DNA of 64,000 nucleotides from Bin87 sp963692995 (GTDB lineage: Bacteria > Chloroflexota > Dehalococcoidia > Lucifugimonadales > UBA3495). This document shows positions 7,904 to 16,094 of the stretch, in pieces (within the stretch, counting starts at the first letter, position 1; each line of letters starts with the position of its first letter). Location: assembly GCA_963692995.1 (NCBI GenBank), contig OY843611.1, positions 868,001-932,000 of the forward strand, in the 5' to 3' direction. The position numbers were made by a program, and so were the translations under genes. The notes beneath the pieces were generated by a model. The model worked only from the letters and a program-made list of their open reading frames with translations, was not told where the DNA came from and did no database searches.

Positions 7904-9052
7904 CTATTTGAACGCCGGGAAGACGTGTTTGCCGAACATCTCGATCGATTCCATCACCTTGTCGTGGGCGACGGTTTCCGTGGCCATGAGGAACTGCAAC
8001 TGGTCCACCCCGGTAGCTTCGTGCAGCTTGGCGGCTCTAATGCAGCTGTCGGGATCGCCGGCGACAATGACGCCGCGCTCGGCCAGCGTATCGGCGTCGA
8101 ACTCCTCCCAAATCTTCTGGGCCAGCGCGGTGCCTCCCGACAAGTCAACCGCTCCGTCTCCGTCCGAACCCTCCTCGGCAGAGGCGTCGATGTAGCGTGA
8201 GAAGTTTTGTTGCAGATGTTCGGGGATGCCGCCCCACTGGTCTAGCAGGCGGGCGTACACGTCCTTCTGGTCCTGAACATAAGGACGCCCGGGGCCGAAG
8301 AAGGTTTTGAGAGAATCGGTGCATAGTTGGCGAGTGGCGCTGTTGTCCGGCCCGCAGAGGCCGAAAACGGAGCTGAGCCACTGGTTGTTGACGTGCCGGC
8401 CGACGGGTTGGGCCTGCTTGATGTTCTCCCGGTAGGCGGCGATGTGGGGCTCCAGCACCGACGGGGCGCTGACGCCCAGGGCCATCACGCCGATGCCGCG
8501 CTGCGCCGCCAGTTCGTAGGTGGCCGGTTGCAGGGCGGCGACCCAGATGGGCGGGTGCGGCTTCTGGTAAGGCTTGGGCAGTACCTGGCGCGGCGGCACG
8601 TTCCAGTATTTGCCCGCCCACTCGAAGTAGTCGGAATCCCAGACCTGGGGGATCATCTGCAACGATTCTTCCCACATTTCGCGGGTTTCACGAGGGTCGA
8701 TCCCCATGCCGGTCTGTTCGTAGGCGGCGCTGCGGCCCGTGCCCATATCGACCCGGCCGTTGGTCAGGTGGTCCACCATCGCCACCCGCTCGGCAACGCG
8801 CACCGGATGGTGATAGGGCAGGATGATGACGCCAAATCCCAGGCGAATGCGCTTGGTCAGGCGGCTCAACGCGCCGAAGATGACCTCCGGGCACGGAGAC
8901 ATACTGAAAGTGGTGAGGAAATGGTGTTCGACGAACCAAACATAATCGAAGCCCAGCTCGTCAGCCAGGCAGACCTGCTCGATGGTTTCTTCGATGACCG
9001 CGTGGTCGTCCAGTTCAGGGCGCTGCATTTCGTAAGCTAGGCCGAATTTCAT
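7904..9052 (-). CDS. LLM-class flavin-dependent oxidoreductase
   Basis: A 382-residue luciferase-like monooxygenase, a distinct subfamily from the convergent gene at 6716. Visible blocks are LGFDYVWFVEHHF (about 34-46), RLGFGVIILPYHHPVRVAERVAMVDHLTNGR (about 71-101) and the ending IVAGDPDSCIRAAK (about 345), typical of flavin/F420-dependent barrels. The GGAGGACAAGGACAAC sequence before the ATG supports the start. It may form a two-gene unit with the GarR-like dehydrogenase that ends upstream at 9097 (45-bp gap, same strand). Substrate unknown. Confidence 0.85.
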   Translation of the reverse strand: MKFGLAYEMQRPELDDHAVIEETIEQVCLADELGFDYVWFVEHHFLTTFSMSPCPEVIFGALSRLTKRIRLGFGVIILPYHHPVRVAERVAMVDHLTNGRVDMGTGRSAAYEQTGMGIDPRETREMWEESLQMIPQVWDSDYFEWAGKYWNVPPRQVLPKPYQKPHPPIWVAALQPATYELAAQRGIGVMALGVSAPSVLEPHIAAYRENIKQAQPVGRHVNNQWLSSVFGLCGPDNSATRQLCTDSLKTFFGPGRPYVQDQKDVYARLLDQWGGIPEHLQQNFSRYIDASAEEGSDGDGAVDLSGGTALAQKIWEEFDADTLAERGVIVAGDPDSCIRAAKLHEATGVDQLQFLMATETVAHDKVMESIEMFGKHVFPAFK

Positions 9053-9096
9053 GTTGTCCTTGTCCTCCCAATGCGCTTGTTGGGGATGGCGCGCCG

Positions 9097-9993
9097 TTAG
9101 CCGCCCCGTTTCACTTCCACGTCTGCCAGCTTCTCAATGAAATGCAGGATGGCGGAGTGGTCGGCTTCCTGCTCACCGTCGTTCACCAGCGACCCCAGCA
9201 TTTGCTGGACCAGGGCCGTTACCGGCAGAGGGACGTTCAGTTCGGTGGCCGTTTGCAGCACGTTGCGCAGGTCTTTCTGGTGCAGGCGGATGCGAAAGCC
9301 GGCGCGGAAGTTGCGGTCCAGCATCATGGGCCCTTTGGCTTCCATCACTGCGCTGCCGGCCAGTCCGCCGCGGATGGCGTTGAAAACACGCTCCGGGTCC
9401 ACGCCGGCCTTCTGAGTCAGTACCAGGGCCTCGCTCAACGCCTCGATATTGGCGGCGACGATGATCTGGTTGGCCAGCTTGGTAGTGTTGCCGGCGCCCA
9501 CGTCCCCGGTGAGCACCACGTTGGCGCCCATGACCTGCAACAGTTCCGCGCAATTGCCGAACACCGTTTCGGCGCCGCCCACCATGATGGCCAATGTTCC
9601 GGCAACGGCCCCCGGCTCGCCGCCGCTCACCGGCGCGTCCAAAAAGTCCACACCCTTCTCGGCGCAGGCCGCGCCAATCTTCTGGGACATCGACGGCGCA
9701 ATGCTGCTCATATCGATTATTACCGAACCGATGTCGGCCCCTTCCAATACCCCCTCGGGTCCCAGGATGGCCCTTTCCGAATCGGCTGAGTCGGGCAGCA
9801 TGGTAATCGTCCGGGAATTGCCGGATGCGGCTCGCGCCGGCGAAGACGCGGCCTTCGCGCCTTCGGTAGCCAATTCCTCCACCGGTTCGCCGACGATGTC
9901 ATAGACCGTCAGCTCATAGCCTGCCTGCATCAGGTTTCGGGCCATGGGTTTCCCCATGATGCCCAGCCCGACGAATCCGATTTGCTCCGCCAT
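9097..9993 (-). CDS. NAD(P)-dependent beta-hydroxyacid dehydrogenase, tartronate-semialdehyde-reductase-like
   Basis: A 298-residue member of the 3-hydroxyisobutyrate/2-hydroxy-3-oxopropionate reductase family. The Rossmann motif GFVGLGIMGKPMARNL is at residues 6-21. The substrate-binding signature DAPVSGGEPGA is at about 119 and the catalytic Lys region GNTTKLANQ is at about 168-176. The family reduces tartronate semialdehyde to glycerate or oxidises 3-hydroxyisobutyrate and related acids. The sequence is closest in feel to GarR, but the family cannot be resolved by eye. GGAGGAAG before the ATG supports the start. It is upstream of, and co-oriented with, the LLM gene at 7904. Confidence 0.85.
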   Translation of the reverse strand: MAEQIGFVGLGIMGKPMARNLMQAGYELTVYDIVGEPVEELATEGAKAASSPARAASGNSRTITMLPDSADSERAILGPEGVLEGADIGSVIIDMSSIAPSMSQKIGAACAEKGVDFLDAPVSGGEPGAVAGTLAIMVGGAETVFGNCAELLQVMGANVVLTGDVGAGNTTKLANQIIVAANIEALSEALVLTQKAGVDPERVFNAIRGGLAGSAVMEAKGPMMLDRNFRAGFRIRLHQKDLRNVLQTATELNVPLPVTALVQQMLGSLVNDGEQEADHSAILHFIEKLADVEVKRGG

Positions 9994-10115
9994 TATGCTT
10001 CCTCCATTGCCGGTCCGCCGCGGGGCGGACTTGCCGTAATTCCTGTGTCGCCAGGCATTATATACCGGCCCGGCACGTTGTTTAGGCCCGGCACGCCATT
10101 TAGGGATGACGCCTC

Positions 10116-11255
10116 TCAGCTCAGCACCAGCGCCGAGTCAATGCGCGCGTCGGTTTTGCCCAAGTCGCCGTGCGCCAGATCCCGCAGCGAAGTCTCCGAT
10201 ACACTGGCCCGACTCGACATATCAGTCACCAGCTTCGCTGGTTCAGACGGCGTGACGCCGGAACGCAGCAGAGTGGATGCCGCGTTACTCCAGGAACCGG
10301 CATGGTCCGCGCCCAGCACTACTGCCACCCGGCCGGCCATCGTTGGCGCGTGCACCGGACTGTGAACTTGCTCAACCGACGTGCAAAAGGCTTGAAGAGG
10401 CGAGACACCAACGGTTGCAAGGGCAAGCCGGTAGAAGCCGGGGGCCGGCGCTACGGACGCCGGGCCAACCGCCTGGGCCAATTGATCCAGAAGCCCCGGT
10501 GAAGATTCGGAGGGATCACCCAGGGTGACCACCATGGACCAGAGGCCGGCGCGGATGTCCCGGGCCAGCCGGTTGACCAACTCCTCCCGATTGTCCGCCC
10601 GCAGGGGCAGCTCCACGCTCCGAACCCACGGGCGAGCCACGTCCAGAGCTTGCGGCGTTCCGATGACGTAATCCGCGTTGGAGAGCAGCTCCCGGGTTCG
10701 CGTGGGAACCGACTCGCGGTCACCGGCGCCCAATCCGGCAACGGTTATCGCCCGTTCCACGGACCGGAAGGCTGTCACGAACTTTCTGGTTTCCGCAACC
10801 TGCCGGGCGTGATTGCCCTCGTGCCCGGAGGTTCTGTCAATCAAGTCGAGCAGCGATAGCGCCGGGTAATTGTTTTCTGGGTTGTACGGCGTGGCCGGGA
10901 GGTTCAATTGCGATTCGGACAGGCCGGCGATCAGAATGCGAAATCTTTGATAGTTGGCCTCCAGCCGAGCGGTGTCCTGGGCGATGCGATCGGTCCGGGC
11001 GTCGAAGGGAGGCAGCATCTCCCGTTCACCGGCGGCGATCTGCTCCAGGGCCTCGACGAAGTTTTCCGTCAACAAGTGCTGCATCACCTCCCAAACCGAC
11101 CAACGCGAACCCAGGAACGCTTCCGCCTCACCCAGGCCGGCCAGGGCGTCCAACAGGGCGGCGTGGCCGTCGTCGAGGCGACGCAAGGCATTTTGCTGCC
11201 GCTCAATCGCCGAGAGTTGGGTAGAACCGTCATCAGGCATACCGTGGGAAACCAT
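10116..11255 (-). CDS. DinB-like / tetrapyrrole-methylase-like fusion protein
   Basis: A 379-residue two-domain protein. Residues about 15-155 look like a DinB/maleylpyruvate-isomerase-type four-helix bundle: RWSVWEVMQHL (His60) and SGHEGNHARQV (His145, His149) supply candidate metal ligands. From residue 169 a tetrapyrrole (corrin/porphyrin) methylase-like fold begins: AITVAGLGAGDRESVPTRT (like the VGxGPGDPELLT start of CbiE/CobL-type enzymes), LLSNADYVIG, VTLGDPSESSPGLL and PAPGFYRLALATVGVSPLQAF. Some SAM-binding residues look altered, so catalytic activity is uncertain. The start has AAGGTGA upstream. The gene is divergent from the VLRF1-like gene with about 90 bp between. I do not know a described protein with this exact architecture. 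Confidence 0.6.
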   Translation of the reverse strand: MVSHGMPDDGSTQLSAIERQQNALRRLDDGHAALLDALAGLGEAEAFLGSRWSVWEVMQHLLTENFVEALEQIAAGEREMLPPFDARTDRIAQDTARLEANYQRFRILIAGLSESQLNLPATPYNPENNYPALSLLDLIDRTSGHEGNHARQVAETRKFVTAFRSVERAITVAGLGAGDRESVPTRTRELLSNADYVIGTPQALDVARPWVRSVELPLRADNREELVNRLARDIRAGLWSMVVTLGDPSESSPGLLDQLAQAVGPASVAPAPGFYRLALATVGVSPLQAFCTSVEQVHSPVHAPTMAGRVAVVLGADHAGSWSNAASTLLRSGVTPSEPAKLVTDMSSRASVSETSLRDLAHGDLGKTDARIDSALVLS

Positions 11256-11347
11256 CTTTTGCTCACCTTGACAGAGGTTGTTTTATCGAGCTGCCATTAT
11301 TGCACATCGGCTTTTGCCGCTTCGGGCGCAATGGGTTATCATTAATT

Positions 11348-12145
11348 ATGACGCATGGAGATACAAAATATTTGACTTCGCTGAGGGCCGGGCAAACGCT
11401 GTCGGCCGATCGCGTGGTTCGCATTATGGAGGAATTACGGGATTCTTCCGGGTCATCCGTGCTGTTAGCGACCTTATTCGTTCCGGCTTCCGGCACCGAC
11501 ACGACGCGGGCGATTGCGGAGTTGGCTCGGGATCCGCAGGGCGTCGAGTGGATGTCGGCCCTGGAACGGGCCGGTAGCCGGCCGCTGCGTTCTGCGACCG
11601 GCCTCGCGGCGTTTCGAGTTGGCGATGTCGGGCTCGCCGTTTTGCCCCCGTTCCCCTTGCCTTCCCTCCGTTTCAGCGACGGCATCGACGCGGAACCGCT
11701 GCTGTCCCTGCTTGCGGCGCGATTGACCGTCGGAGTGGCGCTGGTGCGCCTGGGTCGTTACGCCGTTGCCATCTACGAAGGTCGTACGCTGGCGGTGTCA
11801 AAGACCGATACGCGCTATGTAAAGGGGAAACACCACGCCGGCGGCACCTCACAGCGCCGCTTCCAACGAGTTCGTGAGAACCAGATCCACCGGCTGTACG
11901 TCGAAGCTGCCGGCGTGCTGGAGCGGCAATGGCGCCCCTGGCTCGACCGGCTCGATTACGTGGTTCTCGGTGGTGAAGCGGCAACAGTCAACGGTTTTGT
12001 GAAGGAATGTCCCCTCTTGGCCGGGTTGGCTCCGATTACCCAGAAACGGCGGCTGGACGTGCGGGAACCTAATCGGGCCGCTTTAGGCCGAGTGGGGGAG
12101 ATGCTCTACGAGTGCCGGGTGTACCCCCTGCGGTGGGACGGCTGA
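11348..12145 (+). CDS. VLRF1/Vms1-type peptidyl-tRNA hydrolase (bacterial release-factor-like)
   Basis: A 265-residue protein with the eRF1-like VLRF1 domain that rescues stalled ribosomes by cleaving peptidyl-tRNA. The diagnostic segment is KGKHHAGGTSQRRFQRVRE (residues about 159-177). Its Gln169 corresponds to the catalytic Gln of Vms1/ANKZF1, and the following Arg-rich helix is the tRNA-contacting part. Actinobacterial homologues are called acVLRF1. ATG 11348 (MTHGDTKYL) is preferred because it directly follows an AT-rich region; a longer frame opens at 11300. No strong ribosome-binding site is seen. The gene is isolated on the plus strand between the DinB fusion and mutS2, and a MITE-like element follows it. 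Confidence 0.7.
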   Translation: MTHGDTKYLTSLRAGQTLSADRVVRIMEELRDSSGSSVLLATLFVPASGTDTTRAIAELARDPQGVEWMSALERAGSRPLRSATGLAAFRVGDVGLAVLPPFPLPSLRFSDGIDAEPLLSLLAARLTVGVALVRLGRYAVAIYEGRTLAVSKTDTRYVKGKHHAGGTSQRRFQRVRENQIHRLYVEAAGVLERQWRPWLDRLDYVVLGGEAATVNGFVKECPLLAGLAPITQKRRLDVREPNRAALGRVGEMLYECRVYPLRWDG

Positions 12146-12167
12146 CATCGGATATACTGCGATGGCA

Positions 12168-12246
12168 GGAACCCGCAAAATCACTGCCAGCGGAAAGTCG
12201 CCCTTACTTTGTACTTGCCGGGTTCCCGCTTTCGCGGGAATGACGG
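12168..12246. mobile_element. MITE-like element, partial copy
   Basis: This stretch aligns with the right three-quarters of the element at 19362-19457. Both share GGAACCCG, then an interior beginning AATC, then GCGGAAAGT or CCGGAAAGT followed by CGCC, then TTGCCGG and TTCCCGC. The right end is a family A hairpin (TTCCCGC-TTTC-GCGGGAA, 12223-12240). The left hairpin half is missing here. No coding capacity. Confidence 0.65.
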
Positions 12247-12262
12247 GGTTTGTAAATATGAC

Positions 12263-12300
12263 CTAGAACCGGCGCGTCTTGCTAGAACCGGCGCGTCTTG
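12263..12300. repeat. Perfect 19-bp tandem duplication upstream of mutS2
   Basis: The unit CTAGAACCGGCGCGTCTTG occurs twice back to back (12263-12281, 12282-12300). It lies about 60 bp upstream of the mutS2 ATG and just upstream of its -10 box, so it could influence expression or be a neutral slippage product. Confidence 0.9.
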
Positions 12301-12346
12301 GACCCCGTAGCGAATCGGATCCGCAAACCGTTCGGGTTCCTGCTGA

Positions 12347-12355
12347 TGCTATAAT
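12347..12355 (+). promoter_or_regulatory. Extended -10 promoter of mutS2 (leaderless transcript likely)
   Basis: The sequence TGCTATAAT is a consensus extended -10 (TGnTATAAT). No convincing -35 is present 17 bp upstream, as expected for extended -10 promoters. Transcription would begin about 7 bases later, practically at the mutS2 ATG at 12363, giving a leaderless mRNA. This also favours 12363 over the upstream in-frame ATG at 12279. Confidence 0.55.
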
Positions 12356-12362
12356 TTGGCCT

Positions 12363-14768
12363 ATGCTAATAGCGGACGACTCGAGCATCCCAAATGACGA
12401 CAAGTTCCAACGGGCGTTGGGCCTGCTGGAATTCGACCAGATCCGCCTTCGGCTGGTTGCGGCTACCCGTACCGCCGCCGGCGCCGAGGCCGCCGCCGCA
12501 CTGAAGCCTGGCGCCGACCCCCGCGACATTGCGGTGCGCCAGCAGGAAACCGCGGAGGCCCGCCGCCTGCTGGATACTACCGGCGCTCTGGAACTTGGTC
12601 CCACCGAAGACCTGCGCCCGCCAATACAGCGCGCGTTACTGGGCGGTGTTCTGCGGGGAGAGGAACTGCGCAATATCGGATCTCTCGCCGCCGCCGCTCG
12701 CTGGAATCGCAACTCAATGGCGCGGCGGGAGGATCTGCCTCTGCTGGCGTCCATTGCCCAGAACCTGCCCGAGTTGCCAGACCTGGAAAGCGCCGTCAAT
12801 CGGGCGATCAGCGCCGCGGGTGAACTCCTGGATGACGCTTCGCCGGAACTGGCGCGGTTGCGCCGGGAATCGCGCTCTGCCTATTCGTCTCTTAACGAAG
12901 TGATGCAGCGTTTCTTGCGTCGTTACCAGCGCTCCGGCGTGGCCCAGGAAAACATAGTGACCGAGCGCAACGGGCGCATGGTGTTGCTCATCAAGACCGA
13001 TTTCAAGGGCCAGGCTCCCGGCATTGTGCACGATGTCTCCGACAGCGGCGCCACCGTGTTTGTTGAACCAATGCCCGCTATTGAGCCGGGCAACCGCTGG
13101 CGCGAAACTCGTCTGGCCGAGCAGCGGGAGGAGGAACGGGTGTTGCGGCATTTGTCAGCGCTGGTGGGACAGTATGCCGAGGACATCACGCTAATGCTGT
13201 CGCTGCTGGGGCGTCTTGATCTGGCGGCGGCGAAAGCGCGCTACGCCCAATCGAACCGGGCGATTGCCCCGACCTTCCTCGCCGACACGGAACCGCGACG
13301 CCTGGAACTGGCGGGGGCGCGACACCCGTTGCTCCCCGGCGATGCTGTCCCCACCACCATCAACATAAGCGCGGGCAATCCAGTGCTGCTCATCACCGGC
13401 CCCAACGCCGGCGGCAAGACCGTCGCGCTCAAAACCGTGGGATTGCTGGCGATGATGGCTCACGCCGGGCTACAGGTGCCGGCCGATGACGCTACCCTGC
13501 CGCTGCTGGACGGTATCTACGCCGACATCGGCGACCAGCAAAGCATTTTTGAATCCCTTTCGACTTTCAGCAGCCACATCCGCAACATTCAACGCATTAT
13601 GGACGCGGCAACGCCACATTCGCTCGTCCTGATCGACGAGTTGGGTTCGGCCACTGACCCCGAAGAAGGATCCGCCTTGGCCATTGCGCTGCTGTCCCAC
13701 CTGCGCGACTTGGACGCCATGGTGGTGGCGACCACGCACCACCGCAACGTGGCCCGGCTGGCCCAAGAGGAGGATGGGATGGTCAACGCCAGCGTTGACT
13801 TGGACCCGCGCACCCTGGAACCGACCTATCGCCTGACCCATGGCATCCCCGGCCGCAGCTACGCGCTCACTATTGCCTCCCGCCTGGGACTGCCTGACGC
13901 GGTGATCTCCGGAGCCCGGTCACACCTGGAGCCGAGCCACGTACAAACCGACCGGCTGCTCCAGGAATTGCAGGAGGAACGGCTGACCATATCCGAGTTG
14001 AAGTCGCAGGCGGAACAGGCGTTGAATGACGCCCGAGCGCGGGAACTGGAAATCGCGCAGAAACTGGAAGCCGTGGAAGATACCAAAGCCGAGCTGGTGG
14101 AAGAGGCGCGGCGGGAACTGGCCGAGCAGATTGTGGACATTGCCAACCAGATACGCCGGGCCGAGCGTTCCCTGGAGCGCACGGCGGTGAGCGCCAATAG
14201 CCCAACCCGAGAAACGGACCTGCGCGCCGAGCGGGAGCGTCTGGCGGAAACCCAACGCGAGGTGGTGTCTCCCGACTGGGCGCCAATACCCCTGGAACGA
14301 CCTCCGTGGTACCACGATCTCCGCGCCGGCGACCGCGTGTATGTCCGGGGTGTTTCCCGTCCCGTGGAAGTGGTGACCGCGCCCAATGAGCAGCAGGAAA
14401 TAGAGGTCATCATCGGCGCGATGCGAGCCCGCCTGCCGGTGTATCAACTGGACCGGCCCGCCGACCGAATTCATCCCGTCGCCGAACAGGCCGGCGTGGT
14501 TTATCGTCGGCCGGAAAACAAACGGACGGTCAGCCCGGAGGTCAACTTGCACGGCTACCGGGTGGACGAGGCCTTGTCCATAATCGATACCCTGCTGGAC
14601 GATGCCGCTTTGGAAGGGATGTCTTCGCTAAAGATCGTCCACGGCAAGGGCACGGGGGCGCTGCGCCGCGCTATCCGAGAATACCTGGCCGGACATCCGT
14701 TGGTAGCGACCATCCAGCCAGGGGAAGGTGGATTGGCGGCGGCGGTGACTGTGGTGCAGTTGCGGTAG
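12363..14768 (+). CDS. mutS2: Endonuclease MutS2 (MutS-like ATPase with C-terminal Smr domain)
   Basis: An 801-residue MutS2. This family suppresses homologous recombination by resolving branched DNA and, in Bacillus, splits collided ribosomes. The order is: N-terminal core and clamp (about 1-300), the ATPase with Walker A LLITGPNAGGKTVALK (about 343-358) and the ABC-like SLSTFSSHIRNI and LVLIDELGSATDPEEG blocks (about 400-440), a long coiled coil (about 520-640, rich in EL, AR and AEQ repeats), and a C-terminal Smr nuclease domain (LHGYRVDEAL about 728; HGKGTGALRRAI about 762). Start 12363 is chosen from the adjacent -10 box; 12279 is an alternative. The gene is monocistronic. Confidence 0.95.
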   Translation: MLIADDSSIPNDDKFQRALGLLEFDQIRLRLVAATRTAAGAEAAAALKPGADPRDIAVRQQETAEARRLLDTTGALELGPTEDLRPPIQRALLGGVLRGEELRNIGSLAAAARWNRNSMARREDLPLLASIAQNLPELPDLESAVNRAISAAGELLDDASPELARLRRESRSAYSSLNEVMQRFLRRYQRSGVAQENIVTERNGRMVLLIKTDFKGQAPGIVHDVSDSGATVFVEPMPAIEPGNRWRETRLAEQREEERVLRHLSALVGQYAEDITLMLSLLGRLDLAAAKARYAQSNRAIAPTFLADTEPRRLELAGARHPLLPGDAVPTTINISAGNPVLLITGPNAGGKTVALKTVGLLAMMAHAGLQVPADDATLPLLDGIYADIGDQQSIFESLSTFSSHIRNIQRIMDAATPHSLVLIDELGSATDPEEGSALAIALLSHLRDLDAMVVATTHHRNVARLAQEEDGMVNASVDLDPRTLEPTYRLTHGIPGRSYALTIASRLGLPDAVISGARSHLEPSHVQTDRLLQELQEERLTISELKSQAEQALNDARARELEIAQKLEAVEDTKAELVEEARRELAEQIVDIANQIRRAERSLERTAVSANSPTRETDLRAERERLAETQREVVSPDWAPIPLERPPWYHDLRAGDRVYVRGVSRPVEVVTAPNEQQEIEVIIGAMRARLPVYQLDRPADRIHPVAEQAGVVYRRPENKRTVSPEVNLHGYRVDEALSIIDTLLDDAALEGMSSLKIVHGKGTGALRRAIREYLAGHPLVATIQPGEGGLAAAVTVVQLR

Positions 14769-14864
14769 GGCGCAAACCGGCTCGGAGTTCAACCGGGAAG
14801 CGGGTCGCAACCGGGAAATTGCATAATTGCTCCGCTGTGTCGGAGCCAATCGTTGCTGCCCCGT

Positions 14865-16094
14865 TCAGTCAAAAGCTCCGGAGATCGCGCAATGTTCCAC
14901 TTCGTCGTCGGACATGCCCAGCAATTCGCGCAGCACGTAAGTCATGTCGGCTGCGAACTCCGGCGCGCCCCTGGTAACGCGGCCCGGAGTGCGAGACATC
15001 CGGTAAGGGGCGCTCTCGATGATCCGATACTCCCCTCGCTGGTCCGCAACGCGCCGAAAGAACCCGCGTTCTTTCAACTGGGGGTCGTGGGACAGATCGG
15101 CCCCGGTCTGCACCACTCCGGCGGCGACGCCGGCGGTTTGGAGGAGGGCCATCACATCTGCTGCGGCGTGTTTGATCGTCCAGGATTCTACGAATGAGTC
15201 CAGCGCGTCGGCGTTGCGCTCACGAGCATCGGCGGTAGCGAACCGTTGGTCATCGGCCCAGCGGGGATTCCCCATCACTTGCACGAAAACGCGCCATTCC
15301 TCGTCAGTAAAGACGGTGATGGCCACCCACCGGTCTTCCCCCCGACAGCGGTAGGCGCCGTGGGGAGCTCCGCCGCCATGGGGGAGGCGATTGCCGTGGC
15401 GCGTCGAGGCCGCGGCCTTTCCGTTGACGCTCAGGTCCAGCGCCAGAGTTTCCAGCAGGGACGACAGAGACTCGAGTTGGGAAACGTCGAGCCACTGTCC
15501 GCGGCCGGTTCTGGCCCGATGCACCAAGGCGAGGAGCGCCGCCTGGGCGCCGGCCATGCCGCCTACCGCGTCGCTGTATGCGCTGGCCGGGCCGCTGGGA
15601 TCAGTATGGGGAAACCCGGTCAGCTGGGTGAATCCAGACCAGGCCTGGAGCGTCTGGCCATAGCTGACCCGGTCTTGCCACGGTCCGGTGCGGCCAAACC
15701 CCGACATGCTGAGCATGATTATGCTGGGGTTGATCGCCCTTATGGAATCGTAATCCAGGCCCCAGGATGGCATCACGCGACCGCTGAAGTTTTCCGCCAC
15801 CACGTCGGATACCGCGACGAGGCGTCTGGCGATGTCGATACCCTCGGGCGTCTTCATGTTCAGGGAAATGGACAGCTTGCCGGCGTTCCAGTTGTGGCGT
15901 TGTCCCAGTCCCCGGGCGGTGGCGGACGCCGGCCCGCCGACGACCGACAGCGCGTTGTTGGACTCGACCTTGATCACCTCCGCGCCCTGGTCGGAGAGGA
16001 TCCGCGTGGCGGAGGGGCCGGCATGAATCCAGGTGAAATCCAGCACGCGGATGCCCCGCAGGGCGTGGTCGTTCTGATGCGCGTCGTTGTTCAA
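14865..16094 (-). CDS. CaiB/BaiF-type CoA-transferase
   Basis: A 409-residue family III CoA-transferase, interlocked-dimer fold. It moves CoA between carboxylic acids through an Asp-linked anhydride. The N-terminus has GIRVLDFTWIHAGPSATRILSDQGAEVIKVES; the ENFSGRVMPSWGLDYDSI block is at about 95-115; the active-site Asp is likely in the SGPASAYSDAVGGMAGAQAALLAL region (about residue 170). It overlaps the upstream CoA-transferase by 4 bp (ATGA), so the pair is co-translated and may be a hetero-oligomer or act on successive substrates. Part of a minus-strand unit with an MFS transporter and VOC proteins. Confidence 0.9.
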   Translation of the reverse strand: MNNDAHQNDHALRGIRVLDFTWIHAGPSATRILSDQGAEVIKVESNNALSVVGGPASATARGLGQRHNWNAGKLSISLNMKTPEGIDIARRLVAVSDVVAENFSGRVMPSWGLDYDSIRAINPSIIMLSMSGFGRTGPWQDRVSYGQTLQAWSGFTQLTGFPHTDPSGPASAYSDAVGGMAGAQAALLALVHRARTGRGQWLDVSQLESLSSLLETLALDLSVNGKAAASTRHGNRLPHGGGAPHGAYRCRGEDRWVAITVFTDEEWRVFVQVMGNPRWADDQRFATADARERNADALDSFVESWTIKHAAADVMALLQTAGVAAGVVQTGADLSHDPQLKERGFFRRVADQRGEYRIIESAPYRMSRTPGRVTRGAPEFAADMTYVLRELLGMSDDEVEHCAISGAFD

